Notes: generated by a model from the sequence alone, not told the origin. A stretch of DNA of 64,000 nucleotides from Tectiglobus sp965223355 (GCA_965223355.1 CBDCWE010000003.1:248001-312000); one strand, 5' to 3'. Positions 9,050 to 18,195 are shown, counted from the stretch's first letter. Made by a program: numbers and translations.

Positions 9050-9164
9050 GCGCCCTTAACCAATCGCCGCGTTGCGGCGATCGATGAGGGGCTTGTCCGC
9101 CCCTCATACTCCCCGACCAGGGGATGGGTCCCCTGGACCCCGGACTTATTCAGAGGTTGCCTAG
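9050..9164 (+). repeat. Dispersed palindromic repeat, family B copy 2
   Basis: It contains the hairpins ATCGCCGCGTTGCGGCGAT (9063-9081), GAGGGGCTTGTCCGCCCCTC (about 9087-9106) and CCAGGGGATGGGTCCCCTGG (about 9117-9136), and ends ATTCAGAGGTTGCCTAG. The end is a TA-flanked boundary shared with the single hairpin that follows. It lies downstream of the secreted protein gene and downstream of the 2-hydroxyacid dehydrogenase gene on the other strand, so transcripts from both sides may end here. Confidence 0.8.
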
Positions 9165-9212
9165 ATTCTGCCGCCGACACTTCGCACCCGAAGTGTCGGC
9201 GGCAGAACACTA
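9163..9212. repeat. TA-flanked single perfect hairpin
   Basis: An 18-base perfect inverted repeat (9166-9183 against 9190-9207; arm TTCTGCCGCCGACACTTC) with a 6-base loop. TA dinucleotides lie on each side (9162-9163 region and 9211-9212). The TAG stop of the 2-hydroxyacid dehydrogenase gene lies on the right boundary. It would form a very stable RNA hairpin in both directions. There is no run of T after it, so it is not a textbook intrinsic terminator. Confidence 0.75.
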
Positions 9213-10208
9213 AAACATGGCCGGGAAGACGCGGTCGGGCGGGGCGTGCCCGTCCATAAAGGTCTTAATGTTGATAATGACCTTTTCGCCCATGTCGACC
9301 CGGCCCTCAATCGTCGACGAGCCCATGTGCGGCAGCGCGACGACCCGGTCGGACGCCAGCAGTTTCGGGTTGACCGCCGGTTCATGCTCGAAAACATCGA
9401 GACCGGCGCCGGCAACCTTGCCGGCCTCGATCATGCGCGCCAGCTCGTTTTCATCGATCACTTCCCCGCGCGCGGTGTTGACGATGTAGGCCGTGGGTTT
9501 CAACAACTTGAGGCGACGGGCCGACAACAGATGGTAGGTCGCCGGCGTATGCGGGCAGTTCACCGAGACGATATCCATGCGCGCGAGCATCTGGTCAAGG
9601 CTGTCCCAGTAGGTCGCCTCAAGCTCCTGTTCGACCTCTTCGGCGACCCGGCGGCGATTGTGATAATGGATCTGCAGCCCGAACGCACGGGCGCGGCGCG
9701 CGACCGCGGTGCCAATCCGCCCCATCCCGATGATCCCGAGACGCTTGCCGTAAATCCGATGCCCCAACATCCAGGTTGGCGACCACCCGCCCCAGGTTGC
9801 ATTTTCCTGTTTCAGGAAGGCCGCGCCCTCGGTCAGGCGGCGCGGTACGGCCAGAATAAGCGCCATCGTCATATCGGCGGTGTCTTCGGTCAGCACACCG
9901 GGCGTATTGGTGACGATGATCGAGCGATTGCGGGCGGTCTCAAGATCGATGTTGTCGACTCCGGTGCCGAAGTTGGCAATCAGCTTGAGCTGCGGCCCGG
10001 CCTGCGCCAGAATCGCGCGGTCAATGCGGTCGGTCACCGTCGGCACCAGCACATCAGCCGCCTTGGCCGCTTCAATCAGCTCGGCCTGCGCCAACGGCCG
10101 GTCTTCGACGTTCAACCGGGTATCGAACAATTCCCGCATCCGCGTCTCGACGATTTCAGGTAGTTTGCGGGTGACGACAACAAGTGGTTTACGCGCAGAT
10201 GTTGGCAT
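9210..10208 (-). CDS. D-isomer 2-hydroxyacid dehydrogenase (glyoxylate/hydroxypyruvate reductase type)
   Basis: 332-residue NAD(P)-dependent dehydrogenase. It has the N-terminal substrate segment NFGTGVDNID at residues 79-88, the Rossmann loop GMGRIG at 161-166, and the catalytic set Arg247 (NTARGE), Glu276 and His294 (LPHMGSS). It most resembles GyaR-type glyoxylate reductases, which would convert glyoxylate to glycolate or hydroxypyruvate to glycerate. A link with the glycerate kinase 6 kb away is therefore plausible. The stop codon is TAG and coincides with the boundary of a hairpin element. Confidence 0.9.
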   Translation of the reverse strand: MPTSARKPLVVVTRKLPEIVETRMRELFDTRLNVEDRPLAQAELIEAAKAADVLVPTVTDRIDRAILAQAGPQLKLIANFGTGVDNIDLETARNRSIIVTNTPGVLTEDTADMTMALILAVPRRLTEGAAFLKQENATWGGWSPTWMLGHRIYGKRLGIIGMGRIGTAVARRARAFGLQIHYHNRRRVAEEVEQELEATYWDSLDQMLARMDIVSVNCPHTPATYHLLSARRLKLLKPTAYIVNTARGEVIDENELARMIEAGKVAGAGLDVFEHEPAVNPKLLASDRVVALPHMGSSTIEGRVDMGEKVIINIKTFMDGHAPPDRVFPAMF

Positions 10209-10500
10209 GATGGCTCATCGCTCTTGTCTCGAATGTCGGCTTGCCGCCGCGGTTGGCGTTCAGCTCTCGCCAAGCCTGGTGATAGTGCCGATTGGGCGTG
10301 TCTACCAGAACGCCACGGCCTTGACAAAGACGGGCCGTAGATCATCGTAAGATTGCTCGGGATCGTGCAATTTGATTCTCATTGTCGTGATCTCGCGTTC
10401 CAACTCTGTGTCAATGCGCCCGCACCTTACATGACTTACGCCAGAGCCTGATCGCAACGCAATCGGACAAGCCGTCCGGCGCCCAAGATGGAGCCGAAGT
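10209..10500. other. Divergent intergenic region
   Basis: 292 bases between the 2-hydroxyacid dehydrogenase and the SH3 protein, which are divergent. The stretch is rich in CG and has no believable coding frame. Both promoters should lie here, but I see no confident promoter or operator. Confidence 0.35.
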
Positions 10501-11058
10501 TTGATCGACCGAGACACTCTATCCGGCGGCGGGATCACTCGCCGGTTGGCTGTCGCACTTCTCGTCTGCGCCGTAGCACAATCGCGGGGCGAGGCACTGG
10601 CGCAAACTCGCGGTGCCGACGGGCGGGCGCTGCCGCGGTTTGCCAGTCTCAAGTCGGACCCCGTCAACCTGCGCACCGGGCCCGGGCGAAAGTACCCGAA
10701 AGCATGGGTGTTCAGGCGGGCCGGGCTGCCGGTGGAGATCCTCCAGCAACATCAGGCCTGGCGTCGGGTCCGCGATTCGGAGGGCGCCGATGGATGGGTG
10801 CTTGGCGCGCTGCTTTCGCGACGCCGCACCGCTTTGGTGCTGTATGGACAATCAAGCAACGCCGGTTCGCCCGTCTACGTCGACCTGAAGACGGCGGCGC
10901 GGTCGGATGCAGCAACAGTTGCCAAGCTCGAATTGGGGGCCCTCATCTCGATCAAATCCTGTGATCGCACGTGGTGTGAGGCAACCGTTGGCACCTTTGC
11001 GGGCTACGTGCCACAGAACGTGCTGTGGGGGGTTTATCCGGACGAGGTTGTCAAATAA
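10501..11058 (+). CDS. Exported SH3-domain protein
   Basis: 185 residues with a signal-like N-terminus (twin arginine RR, then LAVALLVCAVA, cleavage near ALA-QT at about 34). Two bacterial SH3-type repeats follow: the first around residues 50-105 (VNLRTGPGRKYP, then WRRVRDSEGADGWVLGALL), the second around 110-178 ending GYVPQNVLWGVYPDE. Such proteins (SH3_4 family) are thought to bind peptidoglycan in the periplasm. The start at 10501 is a TTG and is uncertain. In many alphaproteobacteria a similar gene lies near irr and the fab genes. Confidence 0.82.
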   Translation: MIDRDTLSGGGITRRLAVALLVCAVAQSRGEALAQTRGADGRALPRFASLKSDPVNLRTGPGRKYPKAWVFRRAGLPVEILQQHQAWRRVRDSEGADGWVLGALLSRRRTALVLYGQSSNAGSPVYVDLKTAARSDAATVAKLELGALISIKSCDRTWCEATVGTFAGYVPQNVLWGVYPDEVVK

Positions 11059-11078
11059 CGGCTAACGGCTAGCAACTG

Positions 11079-11153
11079 ACCGCGGCCACCCAAACCCCAT
11101 GGTCTGATGTCTGGCCGGGGCCGGCCGGCGGAGCGGGCCGGTACGGTGGAGCC
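11079..11153. repeat. GC-rich palindromic patch, possible family E
   Basis: Contains AACCCCATGGTCTGATG, then GGCCGGGGCCGGCCGGCGG. Similar patches built around CCCATGATCTC between CCGGCC and GGCCGG runs occur near 28.05, 35.3 and 49.63 kb. The resemblance is loose. Confidence 0.35.
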
Positions 11154-11154
11154 C

Positions 11155-11190
11155 CTTAGGCGAAAATAACCTACGTGATTGAGGCCACTA
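11155..11190 (-). repeat. Single family C type end at the irr stop codon
   Basis: On the minus strand this reads TAGTGGCCTCAATCACGTAG, matching the family C end TAGTGGTCTCAATCACCTAA with few changes. The first TAG is the stop codon of irr. No second end is seen nearby, so it is a fragment or decayed copy. Confidence 0.5.
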
Positions 11191-11610
11191 GGCCTTGACC
11201 AGTCGCACGACGACGTCGACGTGGCTGATCTTCATGCCCTCGGGCGGATGCGGCAAGCCGTCGAGCTTGATCGCATCTTCGGCAATGTCGATCAGCCGGC
11301 CGTCACTCTCGATGAAAAAATGACTGTGATCTGAGGTATTGGTATCGAAATACGCCTTGGTGCCGTCGATGGCCAGCTCGCGCAGCAGGCCCGCCTGTCG
11401 AAACTGATGCAAGGTGTTGTAAACGGTTGCAAGCGACACCTTTTCGCCGGCCGCCACCGCTTCCGCGTGCAAATCCTCCGCCGTTACGTGCCTGTCTCCG
11501 CTGCCAAACAGTAAGAAGCCGAGCGACACGCGCTGACGCGTCGGCCTCAGTTTGGCGCGCCGCAGCATCGCAATGATGCAGGCGGAATGTTCGGGTCCAT
11601 TGGAAGTCAT
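11188..11610 (-). CDS. irr: Iron response regulator Irr (Fur family)
   Basis: 140-residue Fur-superfamily repressor. It has the winged-helix segment LRPTRQRVSLGFLLF, then the DNA-recognition stretch VSLATVYNTLHQFRQAGLL (58-76), and the HSH metal/haem motif at 95-97 (SDHSHFF). The last is characteristic of Irr rather than Fur or Zur. Irr represses haem synthesis and iron-rich enzymes when iron is low. I chose the ATG at 11610 because the longer frame to 11727 adds 39 residues with no family match. It is divergent from fabA, a pairing seen in many alphaproteobacteria. No clear Irr box was found. Confidence 0.88.
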   Translation of the reverse strand: MTSNGPEHSACIIAMLRRAKLRPTRQRVSLGFLLFGSGDRHVTAEDLHAEAVAAGEKVSLATVYNTLHQFRQAGLLRELAIDGTKAYFDTNTSDHSHFFIESDGRLIDIAEDAIKLDGLPHPPEGMKISHVDVVVRLVKA

Positions 11611-11870
11611 TGCCTGAAAGCGATCCGTCCACAGTTCGCCACCCCGTTGGCAGCGCAACGCCGACATTGTCCCAAACAAGCATATACCAGTAAAATTGGT
11701 GATTTCAAGCGGGCGCAAATCGTGCAAGCTAACCGCAGTGGTTGAGATCAGCGGCGAATGTCCTTTTGAAGGGCGATCCGGTCTGTGCTAGGACACTGCG
11801 AGAGTGTGCTGTGCGGAGTTCAACAAATCGCACTTCTGATCGGCAAGTAGGGGGCAATCTGCTAGCGACC

Positions 11871-12407
11871 ATGGCTGAACGGCGTTCGAGTTACGAATAC
11901 GAAGATATCCTAGCATGCGCCAGAGGCGAGCTCTTCGGTCCTGGAAACGCGCAGTTGCCGTTGCCGCCGATGCTGATGTTTGAGAAGATCACATCGATTA
12001 CCGAAGAGGGCGGTGAACATGGCAAGGGGCAGGTCATTGCCGAGATGCAGATAGCCGACAATCCGCAGTGCGAGTGGTTCTTTGCCTGCCACTTCAAGGG
12101 CGATCCGGTGATGCCGGGCTGTCTCGGTCTTGACGCGCTGTGGCAAATGACAGGTTTCTTTCTCGGTTGGCTTGGCGCAGCCGGGCGCGGACGTGCCCTC
12201 GGTGTCGGCGAGGTCAAATTTTCCGGGATGGTCCTGCCGAGCGTCAAACGCATCGAGTATGTCGTCGATTTCAAGCGGGTCATTTTGCGCAGACTGAAAC
12301 TTGGAATTGCGGATGGCCGTTTGCTTGCCGACGGTGAGACAATCTACACCGCAGCGGACTTGAAAGTGGGCCTGTTCGACGCCGCCGATCCGGTGCAAAC
12401 TGGTTAA
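11871..12407 (+). CDS. fabA: 3-hydroxydecanoyl-ACP dehydratase/isomerase FabA
   Basis: Key enzyme of anaerobic unsaturated fatty acid synthesis. It dehydrates 3-hydroxydecanoyl-ACP and isomerises trans-2 to cis-3-decenoyl-ACP. The 178-residue length is normal. The active-site stretch WFFACHFKGDPVMPGCLGLD at residues 69-88 carries His74 and Asp88. The start MAERRSSYEYEDIL at 11871 matches the family; the frame upstream to 11742 is not used. It is followed by fabB and fabI on the same strand. Confidence 0.96.
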   Translation: MAERRSSYEYEDILACARGELFGPGNAQLPLPPMLMFEKITSITEEGGEHGKGQVIAEMQIADNPQCEWFFACHFKGDPVMPGCLGLDALWQMTGFFLGWLGAAGRGRALGVGEVKFSGMVLPSVKRIEYVVDFKRVILRRLKLGIADGRLLADGETIYTAADLKVGLFDAADPVQTG

Positions 12408-12533
12408 AAGATCTGACTTCGAGCGCGGTCACTGGTGAGGTCTGCAGGGTCGTGCGCAGAGGACATTGCGCGGGCGAAACAGTGATTGCGTGGGCCGGAC
12501 GATGGATGGGCCCACAGCCAAAAGGGACAATAG

Positions 12534-13763
12534 ATGAGACGCGTCGTCGTCACAGGATTGGGCATAGTCTCCAGCATCGGGAACACGGCGCAGGAAGTGG
12601 TTGCAGCTCTGCGAGAGGGCAAATCCGGCCTCGTACATGCCGACAAATACGCCGAACTGGGCTTTCGTTGCCACGTCCACGGTCAACCGCAGATTGACTG
12701 GAAGGAGCAAGTGCCGCGCAAGCCGAAACGGTTCATGGAAGCGGGGCTGGCCTGGAACTACATCGCGATGGACCAGGCGATCCGGGATGCCGGACTGGCA
12801 CAGTCTGACGTGATCAATGAACGCACCGGCATCATCATGGGCGCCGGCGGCCCGTCGACGGTCGCCATTGTGCGCTCGGCCGAAGTCGCCGTCGAAAAGG
12901 GGCCGAAGCGGATCGGCCCGTTTGAGGTCCCGAAAGCGATGTGTTCGGGGCCATCGGCGCTGCTGGCGACCAGCTTTGAGATCAAGGGTGTCAACTATTC
13001 GATTTCCTCAGCCTGTTCGACTTCGGCGCATTGCATTGGCAATGCGGCCGAACTGATCCAATGGGGCAAACAAGATGTGATCTTTGCCGGCGGATGTGAG
13101 GAGCTCGACTGGACCTTGTCGGTGCTGTTCGATGCGATGGGGGCGATGTCGTCGAACTTCAACGATACGCCGCAAACGGCGAGCCGCGCCTACGACCGCG
13201 ACCGCGACGGTTTCATTATTGCCGGCGGAGCGGGTGTGCTGGTGCTGGAAGAGCTTGAACATGCAAGGGCGCGCGGTGCAAAGATTTATGGCGAAGTGGT
13301 CGGCTACGGTGCGACCTCCGACGGCTTTGATATGGTTGCACCGTCCGGCGAAGGGGCTGTGCGGTGCATGAACCAGGCGCTTCGGGGGCTGAACGGCAAG
13401 GGCATCGGCAAGGTCGACTACATCAATCCGCATGCGACCTCGACAACCGTTGGCGACGTTCGCGAGATCGACGCAATCAAACAAGTGTTTGGCCGCGATG
13501 TGCCGGCGATTTCCGCAACCAAATCTCTGACCGGCCACTCACTCGGCGCCATTGGTGTACAGGAAGCCATCTTTTCGCTGCTGATGATGCAGAACGACTT
13601 TATCTGCGCCAGCGCCAACATCGAGCAGCTGGACCCCGAGTTTGAAGGTGTTCCGATCGTGCGCGAGCGCCGTGAAGATGCCGGTCTTAACTGTGTCATG
13701 TCGAATAGCTTCGGTTTCGGTGGAACCAATGCGACTTTGGTGTTCCGCCGGCTCGATGGTTAA
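12534..13763 (+). CDS. fabB: 3-oxoacyl-ACP synthase I FabB
   Basis: Condensing enzyme that elongates cis-3-decenoyl-ACP after FabA. The 409-residue product carries the Cys-His-His triad: Cys161 in ISSACSTSAHC, His299 in NPHATST and His334 in TKSLTGHSLGAIG. The FabA-FabB pairing is what commits the cell to this route of unsaturated fatty acid synthesis. 126 bases separate it from fabA, and AAAGGGAC lies just upstream of the ATG. Confidence 0.96.
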   Translation: MRRVVVTGLGIVSSIGNTAQEVVAALREGKSGLVHADKYAELGFRCHVHGQPQIDWKEQVPRKPKRFMEAGLAWNYIAMDQAIRDAGLAQSDVINERTGIIMGAGGPSTVAIVRSAEVAVEKGPKRIGPFEVPKAMCSGPSALLATSFEIKGVNYSISSACSTSAHCIGNAAELIQWGKQDVIFAGGCEELDWTLSVLFDAMGAMSSNFNDTPQTASRAYDRDRDGFIIAGGAGVLVLEELEHARARGAKIYGEVVGYGATSDGFDMVAPSGEGAVRCMNQALRGLNGKGIGKVDYINPHATSTTVGDVREIDAIKQVFGRDVPAISATKSLTGHSLGAIGVQEAIFSLLMMQNDFICASANIEQLDPEFEGVPIVRERREDAGLNCVMSNSFGFGGTNATLVFRRLDG

Positions 13764-13954
13764 CCATACGTTGCGGGCCCCGCTCACGATCGATGAGGAA
13801 CAGTGGGCGGTCCGCCGAAAAGGCATTTGGAGCCAGCGACCCGGGGACGTCTTCTCTGTGATCACCGAGGCGATAGGTTATGCGGCTCTACAAGGGTGGA
13901 TGTGGCTGGTTCGATGTTGAGGGCCCGTTGGCGAAATCACGTTCGAGGAATCCA

Positions 13955-14827
13955 ATGACCGAAATCGATGTCGCAAAGCCAGGACCGCTGATGGCGGGTA
14001 AACGAGGCCTCGTCATGGGCGTCGCCAACGACCGCTCGATCGCCTGGGGAATCGCGCGCGTTCTCGCCGGCCAGGGCGCAGAGCTCGCGTTCACGTATCA
14101 GGGCGAAGCGTTCGGACGCCGGGCCATTCCGTTAGCAGAATCAGTTGGATCCAACATCATCGTGCCGTGCGATGTCAGCGACCTCGAAAGCGTCGACAAC
14201 GTGTTCGGCGAGATCGAGAAGGCCTGGGGTTCGATCGACTTTGTCGTTCACGCCCTGGCGTTCTCCGACCGGCGCGAGCTGCAGGGCCGCTATGCCGACA
14301 CCACCCGCGAGAACTTCGTCAACACGATGATCATATCGTGTTTCTCGTTCACCGAAATCGCAAACCGGGCGGCAGCGTTGATGCCGGACGGCGGCGCGAT
14401 GATCACGCTGACCTACGGCGGGTCGACGCGGTGGGTGCCGTCCTACAACGTCATGGGTGTTGCCAAAGCGGCGCTTGAGGCCTCGGTCAAGTACCTGGCG
14501 AGAGACCTCGGCGCCGACGGTGTTCGGGTCAACGCCCTGTCGCCGGGGCCGATGCGCACGCTCGCCGGATCCGGCGTGTCGGATGCGCGCGTGATCTTCA
14601 ACTATACGCGCGACAACGCGCCGCTCGGGCGCACGCCAACACTGGATGAAGTCGGCGGCTCTGCGCTTTATTTGTTGTCGCCGCTCTCCGGTGGCGTCAC
14701 GGGTGAGGTGCACTACGTCGACTGCGGCTACAATTCCGTCTCGATGCCAAGCCTCGATGCGCTGAAGAACCTCGAGGCCGACGCCGAGGTGGCCCGCCGA
14801 ACCGTACCGAATTCCGCGGCCGAATGA
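13955..14827 (+). CDS. fabI: Enoyl-ACP reductase FabI
   Basis: NADH-dependent enoyl-ACP reductase, the last step of each fatty acid elongation cycle and the triclosan target in other bacteria. The 290-residue product has GVANDRSIAWG at 22-32 and the Tyr164-x6-Lys171 pair of FabI (YNVMGVAK). The ATG at 13955 has GAGGAA in front and is preferred over one at 13880. The C-terminal extension after VDCGYNSVSMP is about 25 residues longer than in E. coli, common in this class. It lies 190 bases after fabB. Confidence 0.95.
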   Translation: MTEIDVAKPGPLMAGKRGLVMGVANDRSIAWGIARVLAGQGAELAFTYQGEAFGRRAIPLAESVGSNIIVPCDVSDLESVDNVFGEIEKAWGSIDFVVHALAFSDRRELQGRYADTTRENFVNTMIISCFSFTEIANRAAALMPDGGAMITLTYGGSTRWVPSYNVMGVAKAALEASVKYLARDLGADGVRVNALSPGPMRTLAGSGVSDARVIFNYTRDNAPLGRTPTLDEVGGSALYLLSPLSGGVTGEVHYVDCGYNSVSMPSLDALKNLEADAEVARRTVPNSAAE

Positions 14828-14836
14828 ACCCTGGCG

Positions 14837-14878
14837 ACGCCGGCAGAAGCCACCCTGGCGACGCCAGCAGAAACCGTT
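14837..14878. repeat. Short tandem duplication
   Basis: Two adjacent copies of a roughly 21-base unit containing CCCTGGCGACGCC and GCAGAA, with one base different, directly after fabI. No function assigned. Confidence 0.5.
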
Positions 14879-14922
14879 GGCCTGACACCGTTGACCGGGT
14901 CGGCTTGATCTGCGCGCGCCCA

Positions 14923-15600
14923 CTACGACGTGCGATGGCAGCTCAGGAGCTCGTGCAAGGCATCGCGTAGGCTCTCCAATGAGTTTGCCGCGGTGTAGAC
15001 GCCGTTGGTCTTCTCGGTCAGGCAGGTCAGCGTGTCGATGCGCCGGCCGTGGAGAAAGAAGCTGATGACATGGACGCGGATCTTGGCGTTGCGTGCGCTG
15101 ATCTCATCGGCCAACCTGCAGGTCCGCTGACCGCAATTTTCCACTCCGTCGGTGACCACCACGACAACACCCGGCCCGCCGCGCCGTTCGAGCTCCTGGA
15201 CCGCCAATCGCACACCGTCCGAGAGCGGTGTTGCCCCATTGGGTTTGATGTTGCGAATGATCTCGATAATTTGGTCGCCGCTGGCAACGCGTGGCGTCAC
15301 CTGAAGCATGACATCGGCACAGGCCCGGGCCTGACCGCCGCCGTAAGTCACAAGCCCTGTCGGACGATACCTGGTGATGTCGGGCAGGACATCGGCAGCC
15401 GCCTTGCGCGCCAGCTCGATCTTAGACCTGCCATCACGGAACAGGTCCATTGATCCCGAGGCATCGAACACCAGCATTGCGTTCTCGCGACAGGCCGTGG
15501 CCGGCACTGTCATGCCAACCTGGCCAGCCGCGAACGCAAGCGCGAACGCGGTTGCCAAACGTCGTCGGGTCGCCAGACCGGGCAATCCACAGTGTGGCAT
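14923..15600 (-). CDS. Secreted von Willebrand factor A domain protein
   Basis: 225 residues with an N-terminal signal segment (about 1-36, ATRRRLATAFALAFAAGQ then ATA). A single VWA domain follows: the MIDAS motif FDASGSMD at residues 45-52, Thr124 in GATPLSDG and Asp151 in VVTDGVENC. It has the metal-coordinating residues needed to bind a partner through a divalent cation. It is probably periplasmic. Four or more cysteines suggest disulfides. It is convergent with fabI. Partner unknown. Confidence 0.83.
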   Translation of the reverse strand: MPHCGLPGLATRRRLATAFALAFAAGQVGMTVPATACRENAMLVFDASGSMDLFRDGRSKIELARKAAADVLPDITRYRPTGLVTYGGGQARACADVMLQVTPRVASGDQIIEIIRNIKPNGATPLSDGVRLAVQELERRGGPGVVVVVTDGVENCGQRTCRLADEISARNAKIRVHVISFFLHGRRIDTLTCLTEKTNGVYTAANSLESLRDALHELLSCHRTS

Positions 15601-16059
15601 GTCGAATGTGCTCCACCATTCGAGACCGAAACCCCGGCACCCAGTTCATGACAGATTGCAGGCAATGTCCACTACCGCAGTGCCGGGGTTGAACACATTG
15701 ATGTCATTGGCGCGATGATGTCATTGGCGCGATGGCCGTTGCTGTGCCATCGCCCAGCCCTGTGTCGCAACTGAACGTCCGGGTCCATCTCCGCCCCGAA
15801 CGCCCGGGCCGCAGCGAAGCGGCCGGGCGGTTTGCCGCTTGAAATCAGGGCTGCGGCACGTACAGGCGGAGCGCAAACCACGGTCAAGCCCGAGCTGATA
15901 CCGCTCGACAATCAGCGACAGGTTCGAGGATACGCAAAGGCGATGTCCGCCGCCGCAGGCATTGTCACCGTCGCCAGCGACAACGCCAGCGCCGGCGAGG
16001 ACGGCGACGCGCCCGATCACAGGTCGGCGGCGGCCATTTGTCTAGATGATTGAGACCAT
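15601..16059. other. Non-coding stretch
   Basis: 459 bases between the VWA gene start and the family A repeat. Frames exist on both strands but none has gene-like composition or a ribosome site. GATGTCATTGGCGCGATG is repeated directly at about 15700-15733. The last 20 bases (TAGATGATTGAGACCATTA at about 16042-16061) look like a family C end in reverse, abutting the repeat. Confidence 0.4.
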
Positions 16060-16197
16060 TAGAGCAACCTGCCTTTATTCGGAATCGGAACGATCCCGAA
16101 TAAAGGCAGAAAGTTGCTCGCCTCTAAAGTGGCGATCATCTTTTGTGCTTTAAGTTGGAACCGCAATAGCGGTTCCAACTTAAAGCACGATGATCTA
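16060..16197 (+). repeat. Double-hairpin repeat, family A copy 1
   Basis: 138-bp element from TAGAGCAACCTGCC to GCACGATGATCTA. Hairpin 1 pairs an arm starting GAGCAACCTGCC with one ending GTTGCTC; its loop GATCGTTCCGATT is itself partly palindromic. After the spacer CCTCTAAAGTGGC, hairpin 2 pairs GCTTTAAGTTGGAACCG with CGGTTCCAACTTAAAGC. The right-hand TA supplies the TAG stop of the dehydratase gene that ends here. Confidence 0.92.
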
Positions 16198-18195
16198 GTG
16201 AATCGAGCGAGAAACCACCGGCCAGTCCACGGTTGTCCTTTGCTCGGCAAACGTTTCGTCGCGCGGCCGATAGCCCTCGACGAGTTCGCACAGGATCCTT
16301 CGGATTGTGTGTGGGTTTTCAGATTCTGTTGCGCGCCACAACGCACCCAGTTCCTCTTCGAGACGCGGCGGTTGCACGAACGGTTCGTTGTTGCGCTTGA
16401 TCCGCTCATGTTCGGTCGCTTCATGTTGGCCGCCGAGATAAAGTTCCTCAAACAGCTTCTCACCCGGTCTGAGGCCGACGAACTGAATGTCGATGTCGCC
16501 GTCCGGATTGTTTTCGTCGCGGACATCGCGGCCCATCAATCGCACCATCGATCGCGCCAGATCGATGATTCTTACCGGTTCACCCATTTCCAGCACAAAG
16601 ACTTCACCACCTTTGGCCATCGCGCCGGCTTGCAAGACAAGCTCGGCTGCCTCTGGAATCGACATGAAGTATCGGATGACGTTCGGGTCGGTGACGGTGA
16701 CGGGCCCGCCGGACGCGATCTGCCGGCGGAATTTGCGCACGACAGAACCCGAACTATCCAGCACATTGCCAAACCGCACGATTGTAAACACCGTCTCGCA
16801 GTCCGGTTCACTGGCCTGCGCCTGCAGGATGAGTTCAGCGAGACGTTTCGAGGCGCCCATGATATTGGTCGGGCGTACCGCCTTGTCGGTCGAAATGAGC
16901 ACCATGCGCTCAACCCTGGCGTTACGCGCCGCGCGTGCTACCGATTGCGTACCAAACGTATTGTTGCGCAAACCTTCTGTGAAATTGTTCTCCACGATCG
17001 GGACGTGTTTGTGGGCAGCGGCATGATAAATCGTCGAGATTCGATATTGCTTTAGAACGCTGGTCACACGCTTCTGGTCCAAAACGGATGCGAGCACGGC
17101 AATCGGCTCGGGTCTGGCATCGTCCGGTAGTGATGCAACGATCTCATCGATCTCGCTGAGGATTTCGTAAAGTGCGGCCTCTGACTGTTCCATCATGATC
17201 AGTCGCGTCGGCCGCAACCGTGCTATTTGCCGGCACAGTTCTGATCCGATCGAGCCGCCGGCACCGGTCACCATCACCGCCTTCCCGGCGATGTTCTGCG
17301 CCAACAGTTGTGCATCGGGTGTGACCGAATCTCGACCAAGCAAATCCTCGACATCCACAGCGCGCAAGTCGCTGACCGTAACGCGGCCCGACGCGATGTC
17401 CTCAAGCGCCGGCAGCAACTTGACCTGCACAGGATAATCCTGGAGCCATCTCACGATCTCGCGCCGTCTGCGATGGCCGATCTCGGGCATCGCGAGAATG
17501 ACCTCGGAAACGTTCTCGCGTTCGATCAGGCGGGCGAGTTTATCCGGCCGATAAATCTTCTGGCCGCCGACGTACTGCCCCCACAATGACTTTGTTTCGT
17601 CGAGAAACCCGGCGGGGCGGGCGTGTCCGGAGCGCTTTATCGCGTCGAGCAGTTGAACACCGGTGCGACCCGCGCCGTAGATCACCACGGAAGGCCGAGC
17701 TTGCCGGGGCACGGGCACCGGTATCCCGGCGCCCACCAACATCAACGCTGCGACTTGCCGGGTTGCGTAGATCATGATGCCGCCCAGCACCCCATAGAGC
17801 AGCAACACCGACCGCGGGATACCGGAGACACCGGACAGCACAATTGCCAGCGCCCAAATGAGGATGGACAGGCCCATGCAAACGGCAATTGCCGTTGTCC
17901 CTTTGTGGCCGATATAGCGGGTCACCAAGCGGTAGATGCCAAACCAAGCGAACGTCAGAACGCTGCTGACTGGTGCCGCCAGGAAGACCAGCGCGATAAC
18001 GATATCCGGCGGCACGTAATATTCGCCGTAGCGCAGTGACAGGGCCAGCCACAGGGCTAACACCAGGCACGCCAGGTCCACTGCAACAAGAATGACCCGC
18101 TTGTGGAACCGTGGCAGCCCCACAACCCACGTACTGAACTGCCGGAGACTTTTTTTCAGCCTGTCCCAAGCGCCACTATCCGGTCTGTACTGCAT
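16195..18195 (-). CDS. Membrane-bound UDP-sugar 4,6-dehydratase (WbpM/CapD/PglF-like)
   Basis: 666 residues. The N-terminal third has four or five membrane segments (for example VDLACLVLALWLALSLRYG and the stretch around ILIWALAIVLSGVSG). A degenerate nucleotide-binding domain follows (VIYGAGRTGVQLLDAI), then an extended-SDR catalytic domain with VTGAGGSIGSELCRQI and STDKAVRPTNIMGASKR. The family converts UDP-GlcNAc to the 4-keto-6-deoxy sugar, the first step of several surface or N-linked sugar pathways. The ATG at 18195 is preferred to the TTG at 18213. Its TAG stop is formed at the boundary of a family A repeat, whose insertion may have changed the C-terminus. Confidence 0.9.
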   Translation of the reverse strand: MQYRPDSGAWDRLKKSLRQFSTWVVGLPRFHKRVILVAVDLACLVLALWLALSLRYGEYYVPPDIVIALVFLAAPVSSVLTFAWFGIYRLVTRYIGHKGTTAIAVCMGLSILIWALAIVLSGVSGIPRSVLLLYGVLGGIMIYATRQVAALMLVGAGIPVPVPRQARPSVVIYGAGRTGVQLLDAIKRSGHARPAGFLDETKSLWGQYVGGQKIYRPDKLARLIERENVSEVILAMPEIGHRRRREIVRWLQDYPVQVKLLPALEDIASGRVTVSDLRAVDVEDLLGRDSVTPDAQLLAQNIAGKAVMVTGAGGSIGSELCRQIARLRPTRLIMMEQSEAALYEILSEIDEIVASLPDDARPEPIAVLASVLDQKRVTSVLKQYRISTIYHAAAHKHVPIVENNFTEGLRNNTFGTQSVARAARNARVERMVLISTDKAVRPTNIMGASKRLAELILQAQASEPDCETVFTIVRFGNVLDSSGSVVRKFRRQIASGGPVTVTDPNVIRYFMSIPEAAELVLQAGAMAKGGEVFVLEMGEPVRIIDLARSMVRLMGRDVRDENNPDGDIDIQFVGLRPGEKLFEELYLGGQHEATEHERIKRNNEPFVQPPRLEEELGALWRATESENPHTIRRILCELVEGYRPRDETFAEQRTTVDWPVVSRSIH

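Noticed and set aside
11611..11870. Irr or Fur box in the irr-fabA gap
   Set aside because: No convincing palindromic iron box could be read.
15721..16020. Open frame upstream of the VWA gene
   Set aside because: No ribosome site, low-complexity composition and no family features.
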